Shown piece after piece: positions 49,688-60,423 of a DNA stretch of 64,000 nt. This DNA is from Pseudomonadota bacterium (lineage in GTDB: Bacteria; Pseudomonadota; Gammaproteobacteria; Burkholderiales; Ferrovaceae). The stretch lies in contig JAJZEH010000007.1 in NCBI GenBank assembly GCA_021805725.1, positions 1 through 64,000 on the forward strand, written 5' to 3'. How positions within the stretch are numbered: the first letter of the stretch is position 1; each line of letters begins with the position of its first letter. The notes under the pieces are model-generated. The model had not been told where the DNA came from, made no database searches, and saw nothing but the letters and a program-made list of their open reading frames with translations. The position numbers were made by a program, and so were the translations under genes.

Positions 49688-51145
49688 TTAATCTGCTGGC
49701 AATTCCTTGCCAATCCACCGCAGCAGCGCGTCCTGAACTGATTTTGCTCCATAGGTCTGGGCATGGTTGATGATGATCACGAGAGTTGTCGGGCGTCCTG
49801 TGCGGGTCAGTCCGTAGCCCGCCAGTGCGCTGACCCCCTCCAGACTCCCGGTTTTGAGGTGAAATCGCCCCTCCAGCCCTTCTCCAGGCAACCTTTTGTC
49901 CACGGTGCCATCCATTCCGAGCAATCCCAGCGAAGCAATGAACTCGGCCTGGTAAGGCCCACTCGCAGCCCTGGCCAGCAATTGGCTGAGGTGTTCAGCC
50001 GTAATCCTCGTCTGGCGCGACAGCCCTGAACCGTTCTCCATGACCAGTTCAGGAAACTGCATTCCTTCATGCGCCAGTATGTCGCGAATTTTGCATATGC
50101 TCGTTTCCGCGCTGGCGCGCTCCATGTCCTCCGTCCAGCCCAAATCCAGAAACAGGGTCCTTGCCATCAGGTTGTTGCTGAATTTATTGATCTCGCGAAT
50201 CTGTTCCGCAAGGGCGGGTGAAGCTTGCGAAACCAGAACCGGCAGACCCACTGGTGCTTTTCCCGCCGTTACCTTTCCGGAAAATCCCCCCCCCAACTCA
50301 CTCCAAATCTTGGCAAACGTTGCCAAAATGTAGTTATTGTTTGACAACACATTGTAAGAAATGGATTTTTTTCCACAACTTGCAACATAGCCTCCGGTCA
50401 GCACAATGTGCGCCGTGCGACCATCATCGCTGATCTTGCGTTCGAAGGTGGATTTCCAGTCCTCGGGACAGGGGCCTGCCTTGAGCGACAACCCGTTTTC
50501 GATGGTGAGCCCCGGCAGATCGAAATTGGGCCTCGCCAATACCCGGTCACCCACACCCTCCAGGGTGAGCGTGACCGCCTTAAAACCCACCTGCAGCGCC
50601 TCTGGCACGGTGTTGTATGCCCGGTACCCCTGATGGTCAAAGCTATTGGGATCCTGGGCGCCTTCCACAAACCTGCTGGTGTCCAGCACCAGATTGCCTC
50701 GAATCTCGCGGACCCCTCGAATGCGCAACGCACGCAGCAGGGTCTCCCAGCGTTCCAGTGTCAGGCCGGGATCGCCCACGCCCGCGACATACAGGTTTCC
50801 CTCCAGGGTCCCGTCTTTGGGCTCCAGCCCCCGAATCTCGGTTTCCCAGGTTTTTGCGGGCCCAAGGGCCATGAGCGCAGAGTAAGTAGTCACTAGCTTC
50901 ATCAGCGAGGCCGGGTTTCGGGGTACATCCGCATTCCAGCCAAGCAACCGGTCCTGCGTCGCAACATCCTGCACGACGATGGAAACAGCCTCTGCGGGAA
51001 TATGGGCAGCTTGCAGCGCGCGTAGGACAACGGAGGGCAACTGGTCCACGGCAAAGGGCTGGGCTGCCCCGCTGGCGGACCAAAGCAAACCGCACCAGAG
51101 GCCCAGCAGGACCCCACACCGACAGACCACTCTTGATATCTGCAT
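49688..51145 (-). CDS. dacB: D-alanyl-D-alanine carboxypeptidase/endopeptidase (PBP4, DacB)
   Basis: A peptidase S13 family periplasmic enzyme that trims or cuts peptidoglycan crosslinks. 485 residues from ATG 51145 (AAGGG upstream). Signal peptide ends about SASGAAQ. Catalytic motifs: SxxK in NPASLMKLVTTY, SxN in FSNNLMAR, and KTG in LKTGSLEGVSALAGY. The large insertion between motifs 1 and 2 is typical. Divergent from groES. Confidence 0.93.
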   Translation of the reverse strand: MQISRVVCRCGVLLGLWCGLLWSASGAAQPFAVDQLPSVVLRALQAAHIPAEAVSIVVQDVATQDRLLGWNADVPRNPASLMKLVTTYSALMALGPAKTWETEIRGLEPKDGTLEGNLYVAGVGDPGLTLERWETLLRALRIRGVREIRGNLVLDTSRFVEGAQDPNSFDHQGYRAYNTVPEALQVGFKAVTLTLEGVGDRVLARPNFDLPGLTIENGLSLKAGPCPEDWKSTFERKISDDGRTAHIVLTGGYVASCGKKSISYNVLSNNNYILATFAKIWSELGGGFSGKVTAGKAPVGLPVLVSQASPALAEQIREINKFSNNLMARTLFLDLGWTEDMERASAETSICKIRDILAHEGMQFPELVMENGSGLSRQTRITAEHLSQLLARAASGPYQAEFIASLGLLGMDGTVDKRLPGEGLEGRFHLKTGSLEGVSALAGYGLTRTGRPTTLVIIINHAQTYGAKSVQDALLRWIGKELPAD

Positions 51146-51159
51146 GGACAACCCTTACA
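51132..51159 (+). promoter_or_regulatory. Possible sigma-32-like promoter for groESL
   Basis: CTTGAT (51132-51137) and CCCTTACA (51152-51159), spaced 14 bases, resemble the heat-shock CTTGAA/CCCCATNT pattern. The expected start would fall inside the CIRCE element, which suits dual control. The -10 match is weak. Confidence 0.3.
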
Positions 51160-51162
51160 CTG

Positions 51163-51189
51163 TTAGCACTCGCACATACCGAGTGCTAA
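51163..51189. promoter_or_regulatory. CIRCE operator (HrcA binding site) for groESL
   Basis: TTAGCACTC and GAGTGCTAA, perfect 9-bp arms around a 9-bp spacer, match the CIRCE consensus exactly. It lies 38 bases before the groES ATG. HrcA repression of groESL is the established function of this element. Confidence 0.95.
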
Positions 51190-51227
51190 TAATTCTCTAA
51201 TCAACCCTCTTGCAGGAGAAATTTCGC

Positions 51228-51518
51228 ATGAAAATTCGTCCGTTACATGATCGCGTGATTGTCAAACGCCTCGAAGAAGAGCGCAAGACGGCCTCGGGCA
51301 TCGTGATCCCTGATACCGCCACCGAAAAACCGGACCAAGGCGAAGTGCTGGCCGTGGGCAAGGGCAAGGTGCTGGAAGACGGTTCGGTGCGCGCCCTTGA
51401 TGTGAAGGTCGGTGACAAGGTGCTCTTCGGCAAATACTCCGGTCAGGCCGTCAAGGTTCAAGGCGATGAACTGCTGGTGATGCGCGAAGAAGACATCATG
51501 GGCATCGTCGAAGGTTAA
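51228..51518 (+). CDS. groES: Co-chaperonin GroES
   Basis: 96 residues: [31 protein letters not shown], the mobile loop region, and the [39 protein letters not shown] ending (residues 62-95). AGGAGA eight bases before the ATG rules out the longer reading. Precedes groEL by 66 bases. Confidence 0.97.
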   Translation: MKIRPLHDRVIVKRLEEERKTASGIVIPDTATEKPDQGEVLAVGKGKVLEDGSVRALDVKVGDKVLFGKYSGQAVKVQGDELLVMREEDIMGIVEG

Positions 51519-51581
51519 TCGATCCTCTCATTTTCCGGTTCCCTGGCGCATTGTGCCGGGAATCCAAAGTTCAGGAGTTAA

Positions 51582-53228
<1,647 letters not shown>

Positions 53229-53280
53229 TCTCGCAACATCAGCGGCAAGAACCCGACGGGTTTTTCCGCAACGCAACAAA

Positions 53281-53310
53281 AAGCCCGATGGAAAACCATC
53301 GGGCTTTTTT
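53281..53310 (+). terminator. Rho-independent terminator of groESL
   Basis: AAGCCCGATGG, AAAA loop, CCATCGGGCTT, then a T-run: a perfect 11-bp stem, 52 bases after the groEL stop. Confidence 0.93.
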
Positions 53311-53564
53311 ACTCCTACAGAACTCACACCCATTTTGTACATGAGTCAAAAAAACCTTTGAACTCCTTGAAAACCTGATTACTATTAACATGGCACTTGT
53401 ACCCGATTGCCTAATAACGCGTGTGAATCCGGCTCCAATTTTCCCGGAAAACACACCACAAAAACGGAGGAAGCCCATGCAGGTAAATCTTGCCCGGAAC
53501 GGTAGCGCCTCAATAATCGCCCTTCAGAAAATTTCAGGACAAGTTGAAATAATAGGAGGCTGTC
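53311..53564. other. Intergenic leader before DUF485-actP
   Basis: Between the groEL terminator and DUF485. It holds a candidate promoter (TTGAAC 53358-53363, 16 bp, TACTAT 53380-53385) and a leader of about 170 bases that contains a possible 31-codon ORF. Beyond these I see no other gene. Confidence 0.45.
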
Positions 53565-53572
53565 ATGTCTGA
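53477..53572 (+). CDS. Possible 31-codon small ORF overlapping the DUF485 start
   Basis: ATG at 53477 with a near-ideal ribosome site (GGAGGA, five-base spacing) opens a 31-residue reading frame starting MQVNLARNGSASIIALQ and ending GGCHV, which runs eight bases into the DUF485 gene. The frame and the strong site suggest a translated leader peptide that couples to DUF485. There is no homology evidence, and it could be chance. Confidence 0.4.
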   Translation: MQVNLARNGSASIIALQKISGQVEIIGGCHV

Positions 53573-53876
53573 CCTGTCAGCAAGCAAAATTCAAAACAAT
53601 CCCAAGTATCACCAACTGGTCGCGCAGCGCGACTCTCTGGCCTGGACCTTGTCCGCAATCGTCTGCATCATGTACTTCGGCTTCATTCTCATGATCGCAT
53701 TTGCTCCGGATTTCCTGACGCAACCCCTGTCCACGGGCAGCGTCGTTCCCGTCGGCATGCCCCTGGGCGTTGGCGTCATCCTGGTGTCGTGCATCCTGAC
53801 AGCCATCTATGTGCGTCGGGCCAACCACACCTTCGACCCCCTCACTGACGAAATCATTCAGGAATCGCTCAAATGA
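53565..53876 (+). CDS. DUF485 family inner-membrane protein
   Basis: 103 residues with two membrane helices (residues about 28-50 and 63-85). [31 protein letters not shown] and the ending [17 protein letters not shown] are family features. DUF485 (YjcH in E. coli) is encoded with the acetate symporter ActP. Its role is undefined. AGGAGG upstream is strong. Overlaps actP by four bases. Confidence 0.92.
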   Translation: MSDLSASKIQNNPKYHQLVAQRDSLAWTLSAIVCIMYFGFILMIAFAPDFLTQPLSTGSVVPVGMPLGVGVILVSCILTAIYVRRANHTFDPLTDEIIQESLK

Positions 53877-55567
53877 GAACATGGAAAAATGCCTGCCTGG
53901 CAACCCTGGCCACAGCCTCGTCGTTGCTTACCCAGCTTGCCATTGCAGCTGACGGCGCGGCCCCAGCCGCAGAACAGCCCATTAACTGGCATGCCATCGT
54001 GATGTTTGTCATCTTCGTTGCCATCACGTTGGGAATCACCTATTGGGCCGCCAAACGAACGAAAACTGCCACGGACTTTTACGCCGCCGGTCGCGGCATC
54101 ACCGGCCTGCAAAACGGCATGGCCATTGCCGGCGATTACATGTCGGCAGCCTCCTTCCTGGGGATTGCCGCATTGGTCTACATGAATGGGTTTTACGGCC
54201 TGATCTTCTCGGTAGGCTGGCTGGTGGGTTGGCCGATCATCCTGTTCCTGATTGCCGAGCGACTGCGCAACCTGGGCAAATACACCTACGCCGACGTGGC
54301 CTCGTTTCGGCTGCAACAGGGTCCGGTTCGCACCATGGCTGCAATTGGCTCGTTGATTGTGGTGATCTGGTATCTGATCGGACAGGCAGTAGGTGCCGGG
54401 CAACTGCTGCACACCCTCGTGCCTCAGATTTCCTACAGAGAGTCCATCGTCATCGTCGGCACGCTCATTATCGTCTACGTCACCTTCGGCGGCATGAAGG
54501 CCACCACCTGGGTCCAGATCATCAAGGCGGCACTGCTTCTTGGCGGAGCCACCTTGATCGCTATCGGCGTCATGGCCCACGAGGGGTTCAGTTTCGAAAA
54601 GCTGTTCACCGACGCCGTGGCCATCCATCCGAAGCACATGGAGATCATGAAGTCTGTAGTGCCCATCGGCGCCAAGGCCAACCCGATCGAGTCCATCTCG
54701 CTGGGATTGACCCTGATGTTTGGTACCGCAGGCCTTCCGCACATCCTGATGCGCTTCTTTACCGTCACTGATGCCAAGGCAGCGCGCAAGTCCGTTCTGT
54801 ATGGAACCTGCTTCATCGGTTACTTTTATATCCTGACCTTCATCATCGGCTTTGGCGCCATCGTGCTCGTCGCCAACAACCCGGAATACGTCACCGACAT
54901 CACCAAAAACATCCTGGCGCTCAAAGGTGGCGGTAGCATGCCTGCCGTTTACCTGTCGCATGCCATTGGGGGCGACCTCTTCCTCGGGTTTATCGCCGCC
55001 GTAGCTTTTGCCACCATTCTTGCGGTGGTGTCAGGTTTGACGCTGGCTGGCGCTTCTGCGCTGTCGCATGACATCTATGCCAATGTCATCATGAAGGGCA
55101 AGTCCACCGAAGCACAGGAAGTCTGGGTTTCCAAGCTTTGCGTCATCGGCCTCGGCATTCTAGCCGTGCTGCTTGGCATTGCCTTCGAGAAGCAAAACGT
55201 GGCCTACATTGTGGCCCTAACCTTCTCGATCGCTGCTTGTGCCAACTTCCCCATCCTGGTCCTGTCAGTGTTCTGGCGCGGGCTCACGACACGCGGGGCA
55301 GTGCTGGGTGGCTACACGGGTATCCTGGGCTCCATCGGCCTGCTGATCATCGGACCGACCGTTTGGACCAAGGTGCTTGGAAATGGCCCTGCCATCTTCC
55401 CCTATGACTTTCCGACATTCGTCGTTCTTCCGGCAGTCCTGATCGTTGCGTATGTTGCCTCGGTGACGGACAACAGCGAAAGCGCCAGGAAAGAAAGGGC
55501 GGCATTTGATGCACAGAAAGTCCGTTCCGAAACCGGGCTGGGTGCAGAAGCTGCAGCATCACATTAG
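53873..55567 (+). CDS. actP: Cation/acetate symporter (ActP-like)
   Basis: 564 residues with an N-terminal signal-like helix, then 13 or so membrane segments of the sodium:solute symporter family. [35 protein letters not shown] near residue 65 and the central [24 protein letters not shown] are typical. Takes up acetate or similar short acids. The substrate is inferred from the DUF485 pairing. Terminator 30 bases downstream. Confidence 0.92.
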   Translation: MRTWKNACLATLATASSLLTQLAIAADGAAPAAEQPINWHAIVMFVIFVAITLGITYWAAKRTKTATDFYAAGRGITGLQNGMAIAGDYMSAASFLGIAALVYMNGFYGLIFSVGWLVGWPIILFLIAERLRNLGKYTYADVASFRLQQGPVRTMAAIGSLIVVIWYLIGQAVGAGQLLHTLVPQISYRESIVIVGTLIIVYVTFGGMKATTWVQIIKAALLLGGATLIAIGVMAHEGFSFEKLFTDAVAIHPKHMEIMKSVVPIGAKANPIESISLGLTLMFGTAGLPHILMRFFTVTDAKAARKSVLYGTCFIGYFYILTFIIGFGAIVLVANNPEYVTDITKNILALKGGGSMPAVYLSHAIGGDLFLGFIAAVAFATILAVVSGLTLAGASALSHDIYANVIMKGKSTEAQEVWVSKLCVIGLGILAVLLGIAFEKQNVAYIVALTFSIAACANFPILVLSVFWRGLTTRGAVLGGYTGILGSIGLLIIGPTVWTKVLGNGPAIFPYDFPTFVVLPAVLIVAYVASVTDNSESARKERAAFDAQKVRSETGLGAEAAASH

Positions 55568-55597
55568 ACGGCAAGCGCTGGCAGAACAAGAAATTCC

Positions 55598-55633
55598 GGG
55601 GACAGACCTCCTGACGAGGTCTGTCCCCTTTTT
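55598..55633 (+). terminator. Rho-independent terminator after actP
   Basis: GGGGACAGACCTC, five-base loop, GAGGTCTGTCCCC then TTTTT: a perfect 13-bp stem. Lies between actP and the convergent exonuclease gene. Confidence 0.93.
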
Positions 55634-55650
55634 CCTTGTTTCTGTCTTTT

Positions 55651-56268
55651 TTATCCGGTCATTTTAAGAAGATGTCGTAGTTTGACAAACATCATGGCGG
55701 CCATCAGGGCATCGTTGAGCGCGTCATGTTCCGTACGCTCGGGCAAACGAAGGTCCTGCATGATGCTGTGGAAACTTAAATCCACGTTGCTGCCCGCATT
55801 CTGGGAAAACTTGTAGTCGTAGTAGAGACCCGAAACCTCAATTTTTCTCTGGGGCAGGGGAATGCCCAGAAAGGGCCGCGCCAACCGGTTTAACATGGCC
55901 ACATCAAATTCCAGGTAGTAGCCCACCAACGGCCGGCTCCCCACAAAATCCAGAAACTCCTGAATCGCCTGCCGGGGCTCCATCCCATGAGCCACGTCCA
56001 TACTGCGCAGGTGGTGAATCCGGATGCTTTCTGGTTTGACCTGACCGGAAGGACGGATGAATAGCTCGAGTCGCTCGCTTGTAACGATGCGCGCTTTCCT
56101 GATCAGGACCGCACCTATGGAGATGATTTCGTCATTCTCACGATCCAGCCCTGTAGTCTCGCAATCCACACTGACCCACTCGTGGGGCGGGGGCGGGGCG
56201 AAAAGCCGGTCATATTCCGGCCTTAGCAACCGCCGCCGGTACCAGGCGCGCTTCAACCCATCCCACAT
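55651..56268 (-). CDS. DnaQ-like DEDDh 3'-5' exonuclease
   Basis: 205 residues. Exo I: VSVDCETTGLD (catalytic Asp and Glu), Exo II: GYYLEFDVAMLNRL, Exo III: EHDALNDALMAA with the His and Asp. A basic N-terminal extension RAWYRRRLLRPEYDRLF precedes the fold. Not the replicative epsilon subunit by length and context. It is three bases downstream of the DUF294 gene, and in many proteobacteria this pair lies beside DUF485-actP. Confidence 0.88.
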   Translation of the reverse strand: MWDGLKRAWYRRRLLRPEYDRLFAPPPPHEWVSVDCETTGLDRENDEIISIGAVLIRKARIVTSERLELFIRPSGQVKPESIRIHHLRSMDVAHGMEPRQAIQEFLDFVGSRPLVGYYLEFDVAMLNRLARPFLGIPLPQRKIEVSGLYYDYKFSQNAGSNVDLSFHSIMQDLRLPERTEHDALNDALMAAMMFVKLRHLLKMTG

Positions 56269-56271
56269 GGT

Positions 56272-58080
56272 TTACAAGGCATCCAGTTTGAAGTGATAGT
56301 GCAATACCCCACGAAAGCGCTTCACCACCTGCAGGCTGTCACGCAGCAGGTCGCGCTCCAAAGTGCTCAATGAAGCCATGCGCACGGTATTGCCAGGGCG
56401 CTGCCCCAGAGAAAGTTGATGAAGCCCCTGCTTGAGACGAATGTCCATCAGGTAATACAGGGACTCCTTGAGATCGACGGCCAAATCTTCCGGAATTTTC
56501 CCAAGCTGGGCCAGTGCTTCAATGCGCTCGGCAGTGCTGGTAGACGCCAGCCGGGATTCCAGTGCCAGGCTCCGAACACCGTGCACTATCGGAAATATGC
56601 CCAGTTTTTTGATGTCCAGTTCGTTTCCTTCACCATCCCCCAGCAGCAGGCGGGACCACCAGGTGCTTTGCTCGGAAAAACTGTCGGCGGCACGGGCAAA
56701 ATGAGCAAAGAAACTTGGCATGTCCTGCAACGGTCGGTAAATGAAATTCTTGAGCTCCAACAGCAGCTCTGGTGCGCCACATACCGCCACTGCATCGGAA
56801 AATATGGCCAGTCGCATATGGGTTTCGGCACTGGGATGAAAAACCCACTGCCTGATGGTTTCCTTGAAATCATTCAGGTTCTGGCACCAAAGCGGATTGC
56901 GCATCATGACGCCCCCCAGACAGGGCGGGTAGCCAAAATCGCACAGGGCGTCGTTAAAGGCACTGGTCACCCGCATCAAGTCGGGAGAAAAATAGCCATC
57001 GCGCAGGATGAGCCCGTTATCCTGGTCGGTTTTGAGGATTTGTTCCCCCCGGCCTTCACTTCCCATCACGATCACGCAACTGTTTTCAACCAGGTCAGGG
57101 GGGGCCAAAAACTGCCAAAGCCGGGTAAAAATCTTGGCATTGAGCTCCTGCACCAGGCGCGCAATCATGCTGACCTTGACTTCGCTTTCGCTGAGGAGCT
57201 GAATCAAGCGCTGAATGCTGGTGCAGGCGCGTTTGAGCTCCTCCTGGGTCCGCGCCTGCTGCACTTGGTGCCAAATCAAGTGGGAATGGTTGGAAATGAA
57301 GCTCAGCAGATCCAACTGCTCCATCACACCGACAATTTCCCCCTGCCGTTTGACAACCACGCGATGCACACCGTGTCGGATCATCAGGATCAGGGCGTCA
57401 AATACGGCGTCATCCTGGGAAACCTCGATCAGTCCCCAAGTGGCCAGCTGCCCCACGGGCAGGATATGCGGGTCACGATCCGACAAAATGGCTTTGCGTA
57501 CGTCGGTGGACGTGAAAATGCCATAGCGTTCGCCTCTTTGGACCAGAACACTGGACAGCTGCTCGTTTTCAAACAATTGCGCCACGGTGAAGACGTCTGT
57601 GGCTTCGGGCACAATGCGCGCAGGCCGCACAAATGCCTGATCGATGCGGGAAAGCATGAGCGAATGAAGCTCCCTTTGTGAGCGGCGCTCAGTCAACGCC
57701 CTTAATTTTTGGGAAATGTCTGAAAAGAGCAGGGCGCCGAAGTTGGCATTTGCCGCGATCAGCCGTTTGACGGTGGGCTTGGGCACGAGATAGACGATCA
57801 GTTCCTCGGCGGCAGTAAACACACCCGCCACGCTTCCTGAGATCAGCCCCCGTCCGTCAAAGCATTCATCCTTGCTATAGACACAGACCACCTCCTCGTG
57901 CTCGGTCTGCTGCACATGGCCCTTGATGATCACGAACAGATGCGTGGGTTCGTCTCCCTGGGACAGAATGATTTGACCCGCCGGGTAGTAGCCGATATCC
58001 ACGCTATCGCGCACCCACCGCTGCTGCTCGCTGGTCAGTCCATCAAAGGGGACCGCATTGAAATTGAAGGATTTTGGCAT
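56272..58080 (-). CDS. cNMP-binding, CBS and DUF294 nucleotidyltransferase-like protein
   Basis: 602 residues. Domain order: cyclic-nucleotide-binding-like domain (about 15-120, YPAGQIILSQGDEPTHLFVIIKGHV), paired CBS domains (about 160-275), DUF294 GlnD-type nucleotidyltransferase core (GSEGRGEQILKTDQDNGLI, near residue 350) and its C-terminal domain. Likely a signal-transduction protein. The nucleotide ligand and target are unknown. It forms an operon with the exonuclease and shares the divergent symmetric promoter with argH. Confidence 0.88.
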   Translation of the reverse strand: MPKSFNFNAVPFDGLTSEQQRWVRDSVDIGYYPAGQIILSQGDEPTHLFVIIKGHVQQTEHEEVVCVYSKDECFDGRGLISGSVAGVFTAAEELIVYLVPKPTVKRLIAANANFGALLFSDISQKLRALTERRSQRELHSLMLSRIDQAFVRPARIVPEATDVFTVAQLFENEQLSSVLVQRGERYGIFTSTDVRKAILSDRDPHILPVGQLATWGLIEVSQDDAVFDALILMIRHGVHRVVVKRQGEIVGVMEQLDLLSFISNHSHLIWHQVQQARTQEELKRACTSIQRLIQLLSESEVKVSMIARLVQELNAKIFTRLWQFLAPPDLVENSCVIVMGSEGRGEQILKTDQDNGLILRDGYFSPDLMRVTSAFNDALCDFGYPPCLGGVMMRNPLWCQNLNDFKETIRQWVFHPSAETHMRLAIFSDAVAVCGAPELLLELKNFIYRPLQDMPSFFAHFARAADSFSEQSTWWSRLLLGDGEGNELDIKKLGIFPIVHGVRSLALESRLASTSTAERIEALAQLGKIPEDLAVDLKESLYYLMDIRLKQGLHQLSLGQRPGNTVRMASLSTLERDLLRDSLQVVKRFRGVLHYHFKLDAL

Positions 58081-58100
58081 GGGACGATGGCCTTGGATAC

Positions 58101-58108
58101 ACTATACT
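58101..58108. promoter_or_regulatory. Symmetric -10 region between the DUF294 gene and argH
   Basis: ACTATACT reads TATACT on the plus strand (argH leader about 28 bases) and TATAGT on the minus strand (DUF294 leader about 14 bases). -35 elements are weak on both strands. Confidence 0.35.
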
Positions 58109-58142
58109 TTACGGGCGTTGAATAGTAACCAGGATGCTTCTC

Positions 58143-59552
58143 ATGACCCAAAACAACAAGCCCGAAACGGATTCCCCATCAAAAATATGGTCTGGACGGT
58201 TTTCCGTCCCCATTGCTGAATCCGTCAAGGCCTATACGGCCTCGGTGCAGTTTGACCGGCGCCTTGCCGAATTCGACGTTCAAGGGTCGCTCGCTCACGC
58301 CCAGATGTTGAGCGAGGCAGGCCTGATTTCTCCCAAAGACCTTGAGGCCATTCAGTCCGGCATGGCAACCCTCCTCGAAGAGGTTCGAAGTGGTCAGTTT
58401 CCCTGGAGCCTGGATGATGAGGATGTTCACCTGAACATTGAGCGTCGCCTGACCCTGCTCATCGGTGACGCTGGCAAACGGCTGCATACCGCCCGCTCCC
58501 GTAATGACCAGGTCGCTACGGACATCCGGCTCTACCTGCGCCACGAAATCGACCAACTCAACGGGTTGTTGCGCGCCGTCCAGGCAGCCTTGCTGGACCT
58601 GGCTGAGCGCCATGCAGCAACCCCGATGCCCGGCTTTACCCACCTGCAAGTCGCACAACCTGTCACTTTCGGTCACCATATGATGGCCTATGTGGAGATG
58701 TTTGGACGCGACCGTGAACGATTGTCAGATTGCCGGCATCGGGTCAACCGTCTGCCCCTGGGTGCCGCGGCACTGGCAGGAACCAGCTATCCCATACAGC
58801 GGGAACGCGTCGCCGAACTGCTGGGGTTTGAAGCGATTTGCCTCAACTCCCTCGATGCCGTCTCCGATCGCGATTTTGCCATTGAATTCTGTGCGGCGGG
58901 CGCGCTCATCATGACCCACATCTCCCGGCTATCGGAAGAGTTTGTCCTCTGGATGAGTCCCCGATTCGGTTTTATCCGGATCGGTGACGCCTTTTGCACC
59001 GGTTCGTCCATCATGCCGCAAAAGCGCAATCCTGACGTTCCTGAACTCGCCCGGGGCAAAAGCGGGCGGGTCACGGGGCACTTGATGGCATTGCTGACGC
59101 TGATGAAGGGCCAGCCCCTGGCCTACAACAAGGACAATCAGGAAGACAAGGAACCCCTGTTCGACACGGCAGACACCCTGACCAGCACCTTGTCCATATT
59201 CGCCGAAATGCTGCGTGACATCACCGTAAACCAGGAGGCCATGCGTCGCGCCGCCCTGGAGGGGTTCTCAACGGCCACGGATCTGGCTGACTATCTGGTC
59301 AAAAAGGGAATGCCCTTCAGGGACGCCCACGAAGTGGTGGCAAGGGCTGTTCGACTGGCGGAGGACAAAAACTGCGACCTGTCCGATCTGTCCTTGGAAA
59401 TACTCAAGGGGTTTTCCGAATCCATCGAAGCGGATGTCTTTGCCGTCCTGACCATCGAGGGCTCTCTGGCCAGCCGTAACATGCCGGGGGGCACGGCACC
59501 GGAACAGGTTCTGGCGGCCATAAAAACCGCCAGGGTTACTCAGCTACGCTAA
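58143..59552 (+). CDS. argH: Argininosuccinate lyase
   Basis: The last step of arginine synthesis. 469 residues from ATG 58143 (AGGA eight bases upstream); an ATG at 58134 overlaps that site. Signatures: [42 protein letters not shown], and the fumarase-superfamily [12 protein letters not shown]. It is alone: no argF, argG or lysine genes adjoin. The 3' end overlaps convergent marR by 17 bases. Confidence 0.96.
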   Translation: MTQNNKPETDSPSKIWSGRFSVPIAESVKAYTASVQFDRRLAEFDVQGSLAHAQMLSEAGLISPKDLEAIQSGMATLLEEVRSGQFPWSLDDEDVHLNIERRLTLLIGDAGKRLHTARSRNDQVATDIRLYLRHEIDQLNGLLRAVQAALLDLAERHAATPMPGFTHLQVAQPVTFGHHMMAYVEMFGRDRERLSDCRHRVNRLPLGAAALAGTSYPIQRERVAELLGFEAICLNSLDAVSDRDFAIEFCAAGALIMTHISRLSEEFVLWMSPRFGFIRIGDAFCTGSSIMPQKRNPDVPELARGKSGRVTGHLMALLTLMKGQPLAYNKDNQEDKEPLFDTADTLTSTLSIFAEMLRDITVNQEAMRRAALEGFSTATDLADYLVKKGMPFRDAHEVVARAVRLAEDKNCDLSDLSLEILKGFSESIEADVFAVLTIEGSLASRNMPGGTAPEQVLAAIKTARVTQLR

Positions 59553-60129
59553 GGTACCCCGTCTTGGGCACCTGCTCCCGGCAAATTTTACGGGTTTCGG
59601 GGCCCGAGAGGCGCTCGCCAAACCAGGTGCAGTGGTGGATGCGCTGGCTCTTTCTTTGGCAATAGACGCAGGTACTGCATACTCCAAACGGCGGGCCGCC
59701 ATTGTAGTTTTGCAGCTCGTACACGATGCTTCTCAGTACGGAGACGCTGAACCGGACCCGGTTGGCACTGATATCGCGGGTTGCAGTCTGCCACAGCGCA
59801 GCTGGAGTCGACTCGCTCAAAAATGCCTCACCCAGCTGACTGAGCCGCAACCTCACCACGCGCTTGTCGATTTCGTCCTGGTAGCGTTCGATCAAACCGC
59901 GCCGGTCCAGCAGTAGCAGGCTTTGTGATACCGTTCCCTTGGTCAGCCCAAGGTATTCGGACAGGGCTTGGGGGGTATTGCTGAAGCGGTTGGCCTGTTC
60001 CAGAAACATCAGGGCCTGGATGTGTACCGGCTGCAGTCCCTCATCGCTGCCGATGCGCCGAAACTCTGAGCGCATCAGATTTGCGAGGCGATCCACAAGG
60101 TCGAGAAGAACAACCGGGTTCTTGAGCAT
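59536..60129 (-). CDS. MarR-family transcriptional regulator with a C-terminal cysteine cluster
   Basis: 197 residues. Residues 1-135 form the MarR winged-helix fold: [40 protein letters not shown] is the helix-turn-helix and wing region (about 52-90). After residue 145 there is an extra tail with C151, C154, C157, C167 and C183 (C-x2-C-x2-C-x9-C-x15-C) and H165-H166, absent from ordinary MarR proteins. That tail could bind a metal or an Fe-S cluster, or sense thiols. Promoter TTGACA-N17-TAGTAT directs a start at the ATG itself, overlapped by an AATACTAT repeat, so autoregulation is likely. Target genes are unknown. Confidence 0.85.
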   Translation of the reverse strand: MLKNPVVLLDLVDRLANLMRSEFRRIGSDEGLQPVHIQALMFLEQANRFSNTPQALSEYLGLTKGTVSQSLLLLDRRGLIERYQDEIDKRVVRLRLSQLGEAFLSESTPAALWQTATRDISANRVRFSVSVLRSIVYELQNYNGGPPFGVCSTCVYCQRKSQRIHHCTWFGERLSGPETRKICREQVPKTGYLSVAE

Positions 60130-60134
60130 GGAAT

Positions 60135-60164
60135 AATACTATCGAGTCAATACTATTTTGTCAA
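60135..60164 (-). promoter_or_regulatory. marR promoter overlapped by a repeated operator motif
   Basis: Minus-strand TTGACA (60164-60159), a 17-base spacer and TAGTAT (60141-60136) form a near-consensus promoter whose start would coincide with the marR ATG, giving a leaderless mRNA. Two copies of AATACTAT (60135-60142 and 60149-60156) lie across the -10 and spacer, 14 bp apart. Confidence 0.65.
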
Positions 60165-60183
60165 AAATTCAAAAATTGTTTTT

Positions 60184-60206
60184 TTTAGTATCGTATCGAT
60201 ACCATA
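60184..60206. promoter_or_regulatory. Second candidate site of the MarR motif
   Basis: TTTAGTAT, seven bases, ATACCATA: left arm identical to the large palindrome at 61905-61933, right arm diverged. It encloses a perfect GTATCGATAC. Located 55-77 bp upstream of marR on the side facing lptM-lysA. Confidence 0.5.
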
Positions 60207-60423
60207 CCCTACCTATCCCCCTGAAAATCGAGGTTTTTTTGTCTAAATAACCCTTTTTCGCCCCGAGTCAACCCCGTTTTTCAAAACTGTTGCAAATTTG
60301 ACAATTCCCGTAAAACCCTTGATTGGCGCGGGTTTCGGAGAGGGCAATGAGTCTTTAACGAATCCGGATACCCAAAAATACAGAATAATCGCTGATTGCG
60401 GCCCGTGTGATAGACTTTTGCGC
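60207..60423. other. Non-coding gap between the MarR sites and lptM
   Basis: Together with the operators this intergenic region spans 294 bases. I find no credible gene, only a lone TTGACA (60298-60303) without a good -10 and an AT-rich stretch. A promoter for lptM-lysA should lie here but I cannot place it. Confidence 0.4.

Noticed and set aside
53858..54961. A 367-residue minus-strand frame opposite actP
   Set aside because: Antisense shadow of a clear symporter gene, with low-complexity polar composition.
56416..57681. A 421-residue plus-strand frame opposite the DUF294 gene
   Set aside because: Antisense shadow without domain or ribosome site. The minus-strand protein has several recognisable domains.
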